NCBI GenBank assembly: GCA_001599935.1
Contig: BCIJ01000008.1
Coordinates: 282,302 to 346,301, forward strand
Direction of reading: 5' to 3'
DNA length: 64,000 bases
Source of the DNA: Holtermannia corniformis
Lineage: Eukaryota; Basidiomycota; Tremellomycetes; Holtermanniales
The position numbers and the translations under genes were made by a program. The notes under the pieces were generated by a model. It was not told where the DNA came from. It saw only the letters and a list, made by a program, of their open reading frames with translations, and did not search any database. Within the stretch, counting starts at the first letter, position 1; every line of letters begins with the position of its first letter. This document shows, one piece after another, positions 45,101 to 55,332 of the stretch.

Positions 45101-46544
45101 GCGCTACGACTTTCAGACTCCAACGAACGTCAAACTCGAGGCTCACGAAAGGATGCTATGGATCGACAAGAAGGTGACACCGGTCCGTTTGAGGATCTAC
45201 AATCTGCTCAAGGCGTGGCTTGACACGCACTGGCGTCCGGCAACGGATGCGGATGTCCTTCCGGACATGCTGGCATTTGCGCGAGATGTCGTGTCGCGCA
45301 CGTTACCCGCTGTTGCCCCTCGTTTGGTCGATTCGATCTCACGAAGGATGACAAATGGCCTTCCCCAGCCTGCCGAGCGTCGTATGCTGGACCGGGCAAA
45401 GTCCCACGATGGCATCTTCCTGGGTACACCCAACCACCAGATGACATCCTTGGCGTCGGGTTACACCTTCAGCCAGCCGCCACCCACGCCAATCATGACC
45501 AAGTCGCTCATCACCAACTTGCGCGCCAACACGGCCATCACCGTGACCGACTTTGATGCTCTCGAGCTCGCGCGGCAAATGTCGATCATGGAGTCACGTT
45601 TGTACTGCGCCATCGCACCCGAAGATTTGCTACAGACGTGCACTCGCCAGGTGCCCGAGGTCAAGGCGATGAGTACATTGTCGACGCAGATCACGGGATG
45701 GGTGTCAGATAGTATCTTGAACGAGCAGGATGCCAAAAAGCGCGCTGCGCTGCTCAAGTTCTTCATCAAGCTAGCCGACGTGGGTGCATTTGTCACGCTG
45801 AAGCCAAGCTAACGATGTCACAGAGGTTCTTGCTTTTGCAAAACTTTTCAGGCCTCTGGAGTGTCTTGGCGGGGCTCAATACAAGCACAATCTTGAGGCT
45901 CAAGAAGACATGGGAGGTGTTGTCATCAAAGTACCGCCTCATCTTTGAAAACTTGCGGGCGATCATCGAGTACAGCAAAGTGAGTGGCTTGGTGCACTGA
46001 TGGGTGAAGTTGACGTCTGTCAGAACCATGACAACTACCGCAAGCGTTTGCGGAACGCAGCAGCGCCCGCTTTACCCTTCCTTGGCCTGATGTTAAGCGA
46101 GTACGTACACGGCTCGTGCATCGGTCAACGACTGATGCATAATGACAGCATCACGTTCACCATCGAGGGCAACGCCAATAGTCGCCCATCGACCATCGAC
46201 CCTGATGTCAAGCTTATCAACCACGACAAGTACGCCAAACTCGCAAAAATTGCCTCCGACTTTCAGCGTTTCCAGGTGGTGAGTCGGTTGCAAGAGCTCG
46301 TGCTCTATACTCACGCATGTTAGCCGTATAATCTGGGCGAGGTTCCAGAGGTTCAGACCTTCCTCAAGAAGGTCTTGAGTGATCGCGGCAGTGGTTCGGT
46401 CGATGCTTTGTACAGAAAAAGTCGTCAGTCACACTCTTGCGCTAGTCAAATGTCGCTGACCTTGGTACAGTGCTGCTCGAGCCAAGGCAAGGACAGGAGA
46501 AAATCAGCGGTGGCCTGGAGAGGCCTGCCTGGCTGAAGATTTGA
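42175..46544 (+). CDS. CDC25: SH3-domain Cdc25-type Ras guanine-nucleotide exchange factor
   Basis: Starts at 42175 with an SH3 domain at about residues 20-80 (LVQTLHDFQPANNDAGTYLP, SGWWDGEAIGRRGWFPSNYV). Long Ser-rich linkers with helical stretches follow. The RasGEF-N (REM) domain includes DTIVDPNFHKTFFFTFRLFS and VRLRIYNLLKAWLDTHWRPA. The catalytic Cdc25 domain begins TVTDFDALELARQMSIMES and runs through SDSILNEQDAKKRAALLKFF, LLLQNFSGLWSVLAGLN, LPFLGLMLS and VKLINHDKYAKLAKI, split by four short introns. It ends LERPAWLKI at 46542-46544. SH3-REM-Cdc25 is the fungal Cdc25/Ste6 plan; it loads GTP on Ras at the plasma membrane. One ambiguous base lies at 44423. The neighbouring gene is Ral2-like. 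Confidence 0.93.
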
Positions 46545-46659
46545 GGTTTGGAGACCCATTGTAGCGTAATGTTGTAGCAGAAGCCAATGCCAATAACGAT
46601 TGTCGTCGCCACCACGCGGGTTAAAACCGGAGAAACTAGAGCGCGATGGACAGAGTGCG

Positions 46660-47709
46660 ATGGCGCCCTTTGCTTGTATATCAACAACCACGATGACACC
46701 GCTCCTCCCTTTGCCTGTTCCCTACCCGAGCCGCTTAGCCGGACAACGCAATGCATCACCCTCCGGCAACAGACTGCCGTCCGCGCTGCCAGCGTTACCG
46801 GACCCCGCGAGTTTGTTTCAGACAGCATCGTCGCTAGCAAGTATACGCGAGGAGATTCTCCAAGGCATGGGCAACATTAGAAGCTTGCGAGAAGCTGTCA
46901 AAGCTGCAGCGCCAGGTCAGTATCTACAACTTTGGTAGCGATGCTGACTTGCAAAGGTGCCTTGCCGTTACCTCCGCTGGACGAGTCGTTCCTGCTCCCC
47001 CTTCCCGGTCCACCCCTGTCTTCTCAACGACAAAGAGGCACCACTGTTGAGAAAAGTGCTTCTCCGGAAACTGAAGACTCATCGACTCCTCTCGCAAAGC
47101 CACCCTTACCCGAGACAAGTCCGGGCCAGTCATTAGACGAACTACTCGACACCTTCAATACAACGATTGGAAGTATGCGCGTCGAGAAAGTGACGAACGG
47201 TCAGCTTCTACGTATCGATCTTGGCAAGCAACATGGTGGAGGATGGGTAGTGCTCATGGGTCCTGCAACGAATCATGCGCGAAGCCAGCGTATAGCGAGC
47301 ATCTCAATCTTCGGACCCGACGTTTCTGTCAGTCGTCTGCGCAATCCACCTGCCCGACTGACAAACTCATAGGCACCTACACCGACCACCAAACCAGCAG
47401 CACAGCCCTTTCTTACGCTGTCGCAACACCTCAGCTCGCTGGACCTGACAGTTGGCGATCTCTTGGTAAGTGACACATCAATAGCCTAGCGTGGGCTTTG
47501 ACACAGCGCAGTATCGATTGCCCGAGCTACCGCGGCTCCTGTCTCAGCCATGTTTTCGCTGCAATCGTCACCTTCGATTAGGCGAGGCGCCAACACATAC
47601 AGGGAGACTGCCAGACAAGCCAGCAATAGTCAACGTTTCGGACGACGAAGATGCTGCAAAGGCGGAATCTGGCGCACGATGGGTCATCTGGCATCCGGCA
47701 TGCATGTGA
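46660..47709 (+). CDS. MED27: Probable Mediator subunit Med27
   Basis: Four exons from ATG 46660 (a second in-frame ATG is at 46693). The N-terminal part contains a helix SIREEILQGMGNIRSLREAV. A beta-rich middle includes TTIGSMRVEKVTNGQLLRI and GGGWVVLMGPA. The C-terminus has CFRCNRHLRLGEAP and WVIWHPACM, giving C-x2-C plus H-x2-C, the zinc-binding end of Med27-family subunits. Med27 sits in the Mediator tail/upper body and transmits activator signals to RNA polymerase II. It starts about 115 bases after the RasGEF stop, and its stop is only 8 bases from the stop of the convergent AlkB gene. Confidence 0.65.
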
Positions 47710-47717
47710 TAAGCAAA

Positions 47718-49235
47718 CTACGGCTGTACGGGCGGTCGTTGAAAGCCCGGCGGGAAGACTTGGCGAGCATTGATGTTGACACGACCGGTTGCGATCCAGC
47801 GTTTACATGCTTTGCGGATGAACGAGTCGTCGGGACTCACTCCGAAATGCGCTGGCAGTGATCCATCGAGGATGCGCGGTACCCCTAGCCATTGTAAATA
47901 CAGATGCAAATGGCTGGGGTCCACGTACCGTGATAGAACATGCGACTCTTCCCGCTCATGATGAGCATGTCACCACTTCGCAAGACAACAGGGATTGGCT
48001 CGACGTCTCGAGTTGAGGACCCTAGTAGGAAGATGCAGGCATGGCCGAGCCTATCGATGTCAGTTTTGCTCAGTACCAAAAGTGCTTCACGCACGATATC
48101 GATACTAGAGGACGAGAGGGATCGAGTCTTGAGACGGTTCAGTATCGCAATGGCTTCACTGCGCAAGGACGAACTCGGCTCGGTCGACATGCCCCATCAG
48201 GGTGTCGTTGACTTGATAAAAGTTGACAATGCCCGTGTCGGGTCCTACATTGTGTTCAGTAGGCGTACCGTCTGCTCCGAGGACATACGGTAGTCATGTG
48301 CCCAACGCTGCCAGTCACCCGCAGCCTCTGCGCCGGCTGCAAAGCAATGCTGCCAAGGGACATCCGCGACGACTTGAGCGCAAATGTCCCCCAACAACTT
48401 TGGGAACGGGATTGGCTCCTCGCACGAAAAGTCGTACGCTTTCGTGGTCCACTGTCGCCCTTGTCAAAGGGTTGCTCAAGCGACTCCGAGATGCTCACTT
48501 TGTAGACCCAGCCGAGATTCGCCCACCGTAACTCCTTCATGAGCCTGTCCGCCGTCCCCGGCTTGAGCTTTGCACTCGGACTATCACCGACCCAATTCTT
48601 GTTAACGGCGAGAACCTGCTCGTAGCCCATTTGACTCGCTGGCGCCGTCTCGATCATCTGACGGCTCTGTGCGACGGGTAGGAACTTTGGTGACGAAACC
48701 GGATCTGCCGCTACCAAAGTTGCGTGAACCGGCTGAATGAGCTCTTCGGATGCGGCGGCATACATCTCGAAGAGGTCCGGTGGAAGATCGTAGTGTGTTG
48801 AGAGGGACAGTGGGTTTGGCGGTAGTGTGTACTCGGACAACGCAGCTTCAAGTTGGGCTAGTTGCTGATCGATTGTCATATACTTTGGGATGAGCACGCA
48901 GCCTGACCAAGAGTACGTCAGTACCAACCGCTAGAGTACTCGCACTAACCTTCACCCAGCACCCAGCCTGTATGTCCACTAGCGAGATATATACGTTCAA
49001 GATCCCTCCCACCGTCCAGGTCCTCTGGCTCGCCCTCCGAACCCCACCAGCCAGCTTTATAGACCTCATCCTCTTCCAAAGTCTCCGGCCTGGACAAATC
49101 GATAACCCCGTGAACGCGGAGTGAAGGCAGGTTCACGCGCTTTGGTCTTCCCGGAACTGCACGATTCTTAAAATGCTTTTCTGTCCTACGAAACGCAGGT
49201 TGCGTCGCGTCAACCATGATGAGTGTAGGGGGCAC
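47718..49235 (-). CDS. AlkB-family 2-oxoglutarate/Fe(II) dioxygenase (ALKBH1 type)
   Basis: From ATG 49235 (MPPTLIMVDATQPAFRRTEK) with several short introns. LRWANLGWVYKW precedes the catalytic part. DTGIVNFYQVNDTLMGHVDR supplies the HxD metal ligands, and removing a 49-nt intron extends it to RAELDPSRPLVSISLG, then HACIFLLG. VVLRSGDMLIMSGKSRMFYH gives the second metal His in YHGVPRIL, and RVNINARQVF supplies the 2-oxoglutarate-binding arginines. This matches ALKBH1/S. pombe Abh1 rather than ALKBH2/3. Known substrates are methylated tRNA and nucleic-acid adducts. Convergent with MED27. Confidence 0.88.
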
Positions 49236-49681
49236 CGTTGAGCGTGTTCGACTTTTGGTCGACGACGATCACTCGCCACGTGATTGCAACCTCGCCACCG
49301 AGAAGAGAGCCACGACAATGCATGCGTCTAACGACTATATCGAGCGAGCTGTATACAGCGTCTACAACTCTCTTCGCCAAAGAAAAAAAAGCAAGTGAAA
49401 AGTTCAAAAGGCGGCCTCCGCAGCGGGTGGGTCGAGGAGAAGTAAAGGAGCCAGGTCACAGCCATCTAGTCGATCTCTTTGTCTGGGTTTTCCGGGGTTT
49501 TCGAGTCCTGCGAGCAACGAAGAGCGGGGATGGGATGCGAAACAGACGCAAAAGTGGGGACACAAGCGAAGTAGGAATTAGGGAAGGGCCGGCTGGGCCG
49601 AGCGGACTGGGCAAACGGGAAGGAGCGACGACGGGCCGAGCGCCAGGCTGGCGAGGTAGGCTTGTGAGCGAGGTAGAGCGC
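49236..49681. other. Intergenic between AlkB and cyclin genes
   Basis: 446 bases between two minus-strand genes: AlkB upstream region and cyclin 3' UTR. An A-run (about 10 A) lies near 49382-49391. No gene is seen. Confidence 0.45.
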
Positions 49682-52225
49682 TCACCACCTAGTCTGAGGC
49701 CAGGGCTTTGCAGTCTGGCGGTGCTGCTCGGCGGCTTCGAACGCGTACTGAGCCGCGGGCCAGCCGAGGTCGGGCTTGTGGCGGCGCTCGTTGGATTCGG
49801 CGCGATACTGGCCCGGGTAGCCGTAGTCTTGCACCGGTTGGGCCGGCAGAGCCCAAGACGTCACTTGGGTCGGCTTGCACGTCTGCTCGTACGTCTTTGC
49901 AGACCACGCAATGATCGCAGGCGTGGCGGCGGGTGCGTACGCACGAGGCTGCAGACGAGACTCTTGGACGTCTACCATGCTGTGGTTCGACGAGGAACGG
50001 CGGACCTGGGCGGGCGTAAAGTGCTGTGCACCATCGTACTCGACAAAGTCCTCCTCGTCCTCGGCAAGGTCGCCGTCGTCCATGAAGACTTCTTGAACGT
50101 CGAGCGCTTCGTAGCGCTTCTCGTTCCACGGGTTGGAAGCTTCGGTCGCCGTCTCGACCTCGCGACCCCAGCCCATGCCGGCGCCAGGTCGCTCGAACGC
50201 GTCTTGAGCGCGGCGAGTGTCCGCTTCGGAAAAGCAAGGCAGCGTGTGCTGCTGAGCGTACGAGTTCCAATCACGATCAAGAGCCTGATCGGCAGCAGCA
50301 AGCAAGGTCGTCTCGGGCCGGCGAGCAATGACCTTGGAGCCGCCCAGAGGACCGTACGCGGCCTCGACGTTGGCAGCACTCGAAATCATGTCCTCAAGCT
50401 GGTCGACCATGCACGACAGCCACGGCTCCGAGAGCTCGAGTGCGCCTGGGCCAGACGTCATGTGGTGGTGAGCTTGACTGATGAACGTCGCCCAGCACAA
50501 CGGCGAGATGTACAGCGAGTAGTGCAGGTCCTTGAGCGCCAATGTCTCGAGAGTCGCAATGTCGGCAATCGGAATGTGCGTGACGTCCGACCTGTCCATA
50601 TGATCAGTTTCGTGCATAGGCAAAGAGGCAACATACCATGAGCGGTTCGTGAACGTGTTGTCATCCAACCATTTGTTCGAGAGGACAAGACCGAGCACAA
50701 CGACGCGGCGCTCAATCGCCTCGGCTTCGACCGGTCGATCAAAGCTGTTGCCGAGGCCCTGGAGAAAAGTGCGGATGCGGGTGCCCTTGGGACCGTCGCC
50801 CTCGTGCCAGCCCAAGCCCTGAAGGAACCAGAGCGCGGCAAAGACAGCGACGGGCGTGACCGTCATTTGGGCCATGAGGCCCTTGACGAACGCGACGAGC
50901 GTCTTGGACGGACCGTCATTGAGGTCAACGCCGAGACGGTACGGATCGTAAGCCTCGAACTCATATTGGCGCGGAGGCACTTCAGAGTGTGCGAACGGCA
51001 GGGCCGGAAGCGCCGGAGCGTGACGCGGTGAAGGGACGGGCGCCATGCCCATTCTGCCCCAGGAGGTCTCGCGCGGAACAGCAAGACCAACACGACGCCA
51101 TTCGTCGCGCTCGCGACCGGTTCGGCTCCATTTGGTAGAATCGGCACCACCAACACCAGGGCGGTAGAAGCCTGGCTGAACCAGCATCTCGACGACACGC
51201 TCGGCATACCACTGGCTGAGAGCCGTCGTTAGGTTCTCCCTGGTGACGGCCGGGTCGACCAAGGCGGGCGGGGCGATGAACGGCGCAAAGTCGTGGTACT
51301 GTTCAGCAGGTGGATAGGCGAGCTGAGGTGCGAGGTGCGGAAGGGTCGGAGCAAAGTACTGCTGCTCTTGCGGCTGGAGCGCATGGTAGGGCGCGGCCTC
51401 GTAGTAGGGCTCAAAGTGAGGCGGCGGCTGCGTTGGCTGCTGCTGCTGCTGCTGGAACGGCGGCAGAGCATAGCGGTCGTACTCGTAGGTCGACATGCGA
51501 GCCAATGGCAGGCCAGTGTTGTAATCTGTCCTTGGTTTGGGCTCGGCCCAAAAGTCGTCGTCAACAGCCCTTGGGAGGTCGCGGGCGTCGGGCGCCTGGG
51601 GTGGGTAGGGAGCCTGGTCGTACGGACGAAGGTCGTCACGAGTAATCCGCGCGTGAACCTGATCATCATATCCGAGCGGCGACGATTGAGCAAATGCAGC
51701 GGTGGTTGAAATGCGGGCGAGATAGCAAGACAAGGGAGGGGCGGGCGAGTATCCGCAAATGCGATGAGATGAATGTGAGATTGGACCAGAGGGAAGCGCA
51801 GAGGGAGAAGCGAAGGCATTGGTTAGCACCCGATTTGTCAGCAGCGAAACCGAGGAACGTACGATCTGTTCGTCATCCGAAGAACTGTCGGAAGCGTAGC
51901 AAGCAGAGTCCTGCTTGAGAGAGGGAGCCTTCCTTGAGCCCCAGGTACTGTCCTGAGGCTGGCTGAGCGAGTCGTCGACCTCAAACTCGCTGTCGCCCGA
52001 ATATCGGCCCATTTCATCAACGTAGCCGCCCGAGCGGCGCGGGTAGATGAAAGGCATCGGCGGAGTGGGGTGGGGTAGGGGTGAACCCTCGAGACCTCTT
52101 GGCTCGACTCCCGAGAGGGAAGCGAGCTTGTAAGAGTGTCGGAAGGTGTTCAGTGGATTCAACAGAGGACGGATTCGGGGCGATGGCCTGATAGTCGCTC
52201 TTGTGCGTTGTTTTGGGGGTGGCAA
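49682..52225 (-). CDS. Cyclin-box protein (PCL/Pho80-like)
   Basis: The long frame from 52225 includes in-frame introns at about 51664-51861 and 50588-50636. The ATG at 52057 (MPFIYPRRSGGYVDEMGRYS) may be the true start. The N-terminal half is disordered with a poly-Gln run (FQQQQQQPTQPPPHF). The cyclin fold lies in the centre: TLVAFVKGLMAQMTVTPVAV, FAALWFLQGLG, VVVLGLVLSNKWLDDNTFTN, RSWDVTHIPIADIATLETLA, LKDLHYSLYISPLCWATFI. The NKWLDDNTFTNRSW segment is typical of Pho80/PCL cyclins, which partner Pho85-type kinases. The C-terminal third is low-complexity. The kinase partner is inferred. Confidence 0.82.
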   Translation of the reverse strand: MPPPKQRTRATIRPSPRIRPLLNPLNTFRHSYKLASLSGVEPRGLEGSPLPHPTPPMPFIYPRRSGGYVDEMGRYSGDSEFEVDDSLSQPQDSTWGSRKAPSLKQDSACYASDSSSDDEQIVRSSVSLLTNRVLTNAFASPSALPSGPISHSSHRICGYSPAPPLSCYLARISTTAAFAQSSPLGYDDQVHARITRDDLRPYDQAPYPPQAPDARDLPRAVDDDFWAEPKPRTDYNTGLPLARMSTYEYDRYALPPFQQQQQQPTQPPPHFEPYYEAAPYHALQPQEQQYFAPTLPHLAPQLAYPPAEQYHDFAPFIAPPALVDPAVTRENLTTALSQWYAERVVEMLVQPGFYRPGVGGADSTKWSRTGRERDEWRRVGLAVPRETSWGRMGMAPVPSPRHAPALPALPFAHSEVPPRQYEFEAYDPYRLGVDLNDGPSKTLVAFVKGLMAQMTVTPVAVFAALWFLQGLGWHEGDGPKGTRIRTFLQGLGNSFDRPVEAEAIERRVVVLGLVLSNKWLDDNTFTNRSWYVASLPMHETDHMDRSDVTHIPIADIATLETLALKDLHYSLYISPLCWATFISQAHHHMTSGPGALELSEPWLSCMVDQLEDMISSAANVEAAYGPLGGSKVIARRPETTLLAAADQALDRDWNSYAQQHTLPCFSEADTRRAQDAFERPGAGMGWGREVETATEASNPWNEKRYEALDVQEVFMDDGDLAEDEEDFVEYDGAQHFTPAQVRRSSSNHSMVDVQESRLQPRAYAPAATPAIIAWSAKTYEQTCKPTQVTSWALPAQPVQDYGYPGQYRAESNERRHKPDLGWPAAQYAFEAAEQHRQTAKPWPQTRW

Positions 52226-53168
52226 GTGTCAGAGAAGCTTCTAGGTAGCGACTGGGACGCGAGCCGGGTCGTGACGGTGTCGTGAACGGACAGACAGGCG
52301 GCGGTGGTGAGGATGCGATGGGTGGTCGATTGCCAAGTCTCAACTGGGTGAGACCGGGAGTGATTATAATGGATGAGGGTGCGGGTGGCGGAAGACTTCG
52401 AGCGGGAACGACCAGTTAAGGTGTGAAGCTCTTCCTGCCTGCGCGAGGCGACGATGAGCGAAGGCGTTGGCCAGAGGCGAGTGCGAAAAATGTCTGAGTG
52501 GCAAGACGCGCTACGTCAGCCTAGGACACACGTTGCGTCAGCACGGACGGACCTTTTCGAAATCTCGACCCCCTTTCGACACTACGCGTAGCGCTCTCCA
52601 ACCTATCCTATCGGTAGTTTTGAGGCGGTAGTCTCTCTACTCTCTGACGGACGCGACTCGGTGCCAAAGTGGACGACTCGATCCCGGCTGGCGGGTCCGA
52701 TGCGATCGACTCGGAATGTGCAGAGCGCTCGCTTAGCGGCGTACCGGGTGGCGTGCACAAAGGGGCTACAGACAGTCAAGTCTTGCCTCTTGCGATGCCT
52801 CTGGGAGAGGTTAGACCTGGGTTACCGCAACCAAAGTCGACGGCCGAGGTGGTGGAGACGAGGTCGAGCCGGGAAAAGCTGAGTGACGCTCGCAGGCGGG
52901 GAGGGGCTTCGCAGTCTCGGCGTTTCACGGCGTTTGGCCGAAAACGCGGGGTTAGGCAGCCGCTTTTAACTTGCGCGGCTGGCGTAGCGCGGGTCGACGT
53001 GAGGGAACGCGTCGTGACAGCGCTCCTGGAGATCAGTCCAGCTCACGATGAGCTACTTGACTCGGCCTCACGCCACACAAACTCCGAAACCAACGCGCAA
53101 AAGGTAGCAAGACAAAGCAAGCGCTGTCAAAGGATGCACCATGCCACGTTTGCATATGCGCCCGCACG
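52226..53168. other. Intergenic, cyclin promoter to DGAT2 3' end
   Basis: 943 bases. A plus-strand frame (52669-53316) overlaps the DGAT2 last exon antisense and has no domain, so it is not called. The region near 52500-52640 is A/T-richer and would suit a promoter for the minus-strand cyclin gene. Confidence 0.4.
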
Positions 53169-55126
53169 TTACTCGACTAATGTCAACTCCTTGGTCCGAT
53201 TGCGCGCGTACACATCCTTGTACAGCTCCCAGATCCTGAGAGGGTCAGGCTGTGAGACGTGTAGCTGGGGTGCGCGATCAACAGACCTCATGAGCTCGTC
53301 AATGTACTGTTGCTGATACTCTTGCACTTCTTCCTTTGAAGGGTTCGAGTTTTGCGTGACGTGGATAGGCTTGCCCACTACCGAGGGTATTAGTATCTGT
53401 AACATGCAGCTGCGTTCACAGAGTACTCACCAACCGACACGATCGGATGTCTGAACGGCATCAAACCAATGTTGTCTGCCAAAGTCAGCACCGAAGCAGC
53501 GGACACGACTAACAGTTGAAGAGTCTAGTGAGCCACGTCAGGCTCGGTCCACGCAGTTATTGACCAGTACTCACCCTCGACCATGGAACAACGGCAAGGT
53601 GAACCCAAACATCTTCTGAAACCGCTTCTGAATCTTGTACACCTGCGTGCCCTTTTCATTCGATCTAAGCGCACCGTGTCAGTCTAGACCTGCACTATCA
53701 TGAAGTCATATGACGCACAGCTGCTCGTAGATCTAGCCTACGCATCAGCACCTACCACATCATGCAGGCCAATCAACTCACGTCATTCTCTCCAAAACTG
53801 AACACGGGCACCAAGTCGGCCCCAGCCTTGACGGCCATCTTTATGAACCCAAAGCGCTTCTTGAGCGTCAAGTCGTTTGTCCCCGGGTGCGCTGCGAGGG
53901 ATTCCGCCGCGCCACCGATCACAATCGTGATGGCGTTACCTGGTCCGAGAGCAAGTGTCTTGGCACATGACTTCTTCGAGACGGAGCAGACGCCATGGAG
54001 GAGCAACAGATCGCGGTAGAATGGCATCTTGAAATTAGATTCTGCGAATGTCAATCGCTGTGGAGCTGCTAGAGGAGGCGCGGACTGACCGAGCGTCAAG
54101 AGGTGAGGGATGATACCGGGAAAGAGCTTGGAGAAGCCTGTGCCCTCTGTAGCGAATGTCGCAAATGCACCCCTGGTAGTGGATCAGCGACCGTGTAGCG
54201 ACCCGGCAGCGGTAGCGCACATTCCGATGATGCCTCCACGGTGTCAGTTTGCCACCTCGCAAGTGCTGTCGCCGGCACATACCATGAGGGTGGTAGCCGA
54301 ACAAGTACGGCCGGTCAGCTGGCAGATCTGCCTCCTGCGCATCCACGTCAGTCGCCTCCTCCCAGTCGATCGCCTGCTCCAACCTTGACTATACTGCACG
54401 GGTAGTAGCCTGAAGCAGTCAGTAGCGGCTCTCTGCAGACGCGCGCAACACACCTGCAAAGTATTTCCAGACGAACCCATTCCGTGCCCAAGCCTTGGGA
54501 CGCCCGCCCCGCTCGTGCGCCTTGTCGATGAAGAAGACCCAGATTAGGTAGGGGACGAGGATTGGCCAAAGTCGAGGATAGGATCTATAGATGATGACCT
54601 TCAGAGACTACCCTACCTGTGGGACGAGTACTCACGCCAGGCTGAGAAAGGCGATCAAGCAGATTGGCAGCAGTAATGCCCAGATGGCCACTGCCGCCGT
54701 CTGCAGCCGGCGGTGCTTTGGTATGTTCAGCGGTGCAAAGCTGTACTTTTGCGTCAGCGAACACTCCTATCAATCCAGATCATCAACACACTTGACCTCG
54801 ATCCCGCTTGGGATCTGCAGGCTCGGCAACGGTGGAAGTTTGAGCTTCTCCATCAACGGTGATCGGACTCGGCTTCCTGCCCCGGGCGCCGTTGACGCCG
54901 CTGTAGCCTCTAGGGTTGATCTCTCGCTGCTCTCCTTGCCGGCTCTTCGCCGTAGTCCCTCTTCATCGGCTGGCAGAGGCACAGTCGTCGGGTCTGGCCC
55001 CGACGGTGGTTGAGACTTGGCATGCTGGTCGGCCTCGGGACTGTTGACCACATCACCCAGGACCGGTGCAAGCTCGCTGGGCTGCCGTTCGCCCGCCTGC
55101 ACACTGGATGACTCGATACCAGCCAT
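53169..55126 (-). CDS. DGA1: Diacylglycerol O-acyltransferase, DGAT2 family
   Basis: From ATG 55126 (MAGIESSSVQAGERQPSE). About 110 hydrophilic residues come first. Two membrane segments follow (AVAIWALLLPICLIAFLSLA, WPILVPYLIWVFFIDKA), then RNGFVWKYFA. PYLFGYHPHG contains the catalytic HPHG motif, which continues as GAFATFATEG after an intron. PFYRDLLLLHGVCSVSKKSC, GNAITIVIGGAAESLAAHPG and KKRFGFIKMAVKAGADLVPV are standard DGAT2 blocks. The C-terminus is IHVTQNSNPSKEEVQEY...YKDVYARNRTKELTLVE. The enzyme makes triacylglycerol from diacylglycerol and acyl-CoA at the ER and lipid droplet. At least eight short introns; those between 53400 and 53770 were read only roughly. Confidence 0.92.
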
Positions 55127-55134
55127 GGTCAGCT

Positions 55135-55164
<30 letters not shown>
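55135..55164. repeat. (GTC)10 microsatellite just upstream of the DGAT2 start
   Basis: Ten perfect GTC units (GAC on the gene strand) end 8 bases before the DGAT2 ATG, so they are almost certainly in its 5' leader. Such repeats vary in length between strains. Confidence 0.85.
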
Positions 55165-55166
<2 letters not shown>

Positions 55167-55332
55167 TGTGCGCATGACGCTATCCGCTGAACCAACACCG
55201 GCATCGATCCCTGGAGCCCCGCCCACCGACCTGACAAACGATCGTAGTGGTTGCATCGTCCTATATGTAGTGCTACATTATGCTGCATACAAGCACCAAG
55301 TCTCAAACCTCGTTAAGCCCGAGGCTCATGGA

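Noticed and set aside
52669..53316. Plus-strand open frame of 215 codons
   Set aside because: It runs antisense into the last DGAT2 exon, is Arg/Ser/Ala-rich and shows no domain or splice support.
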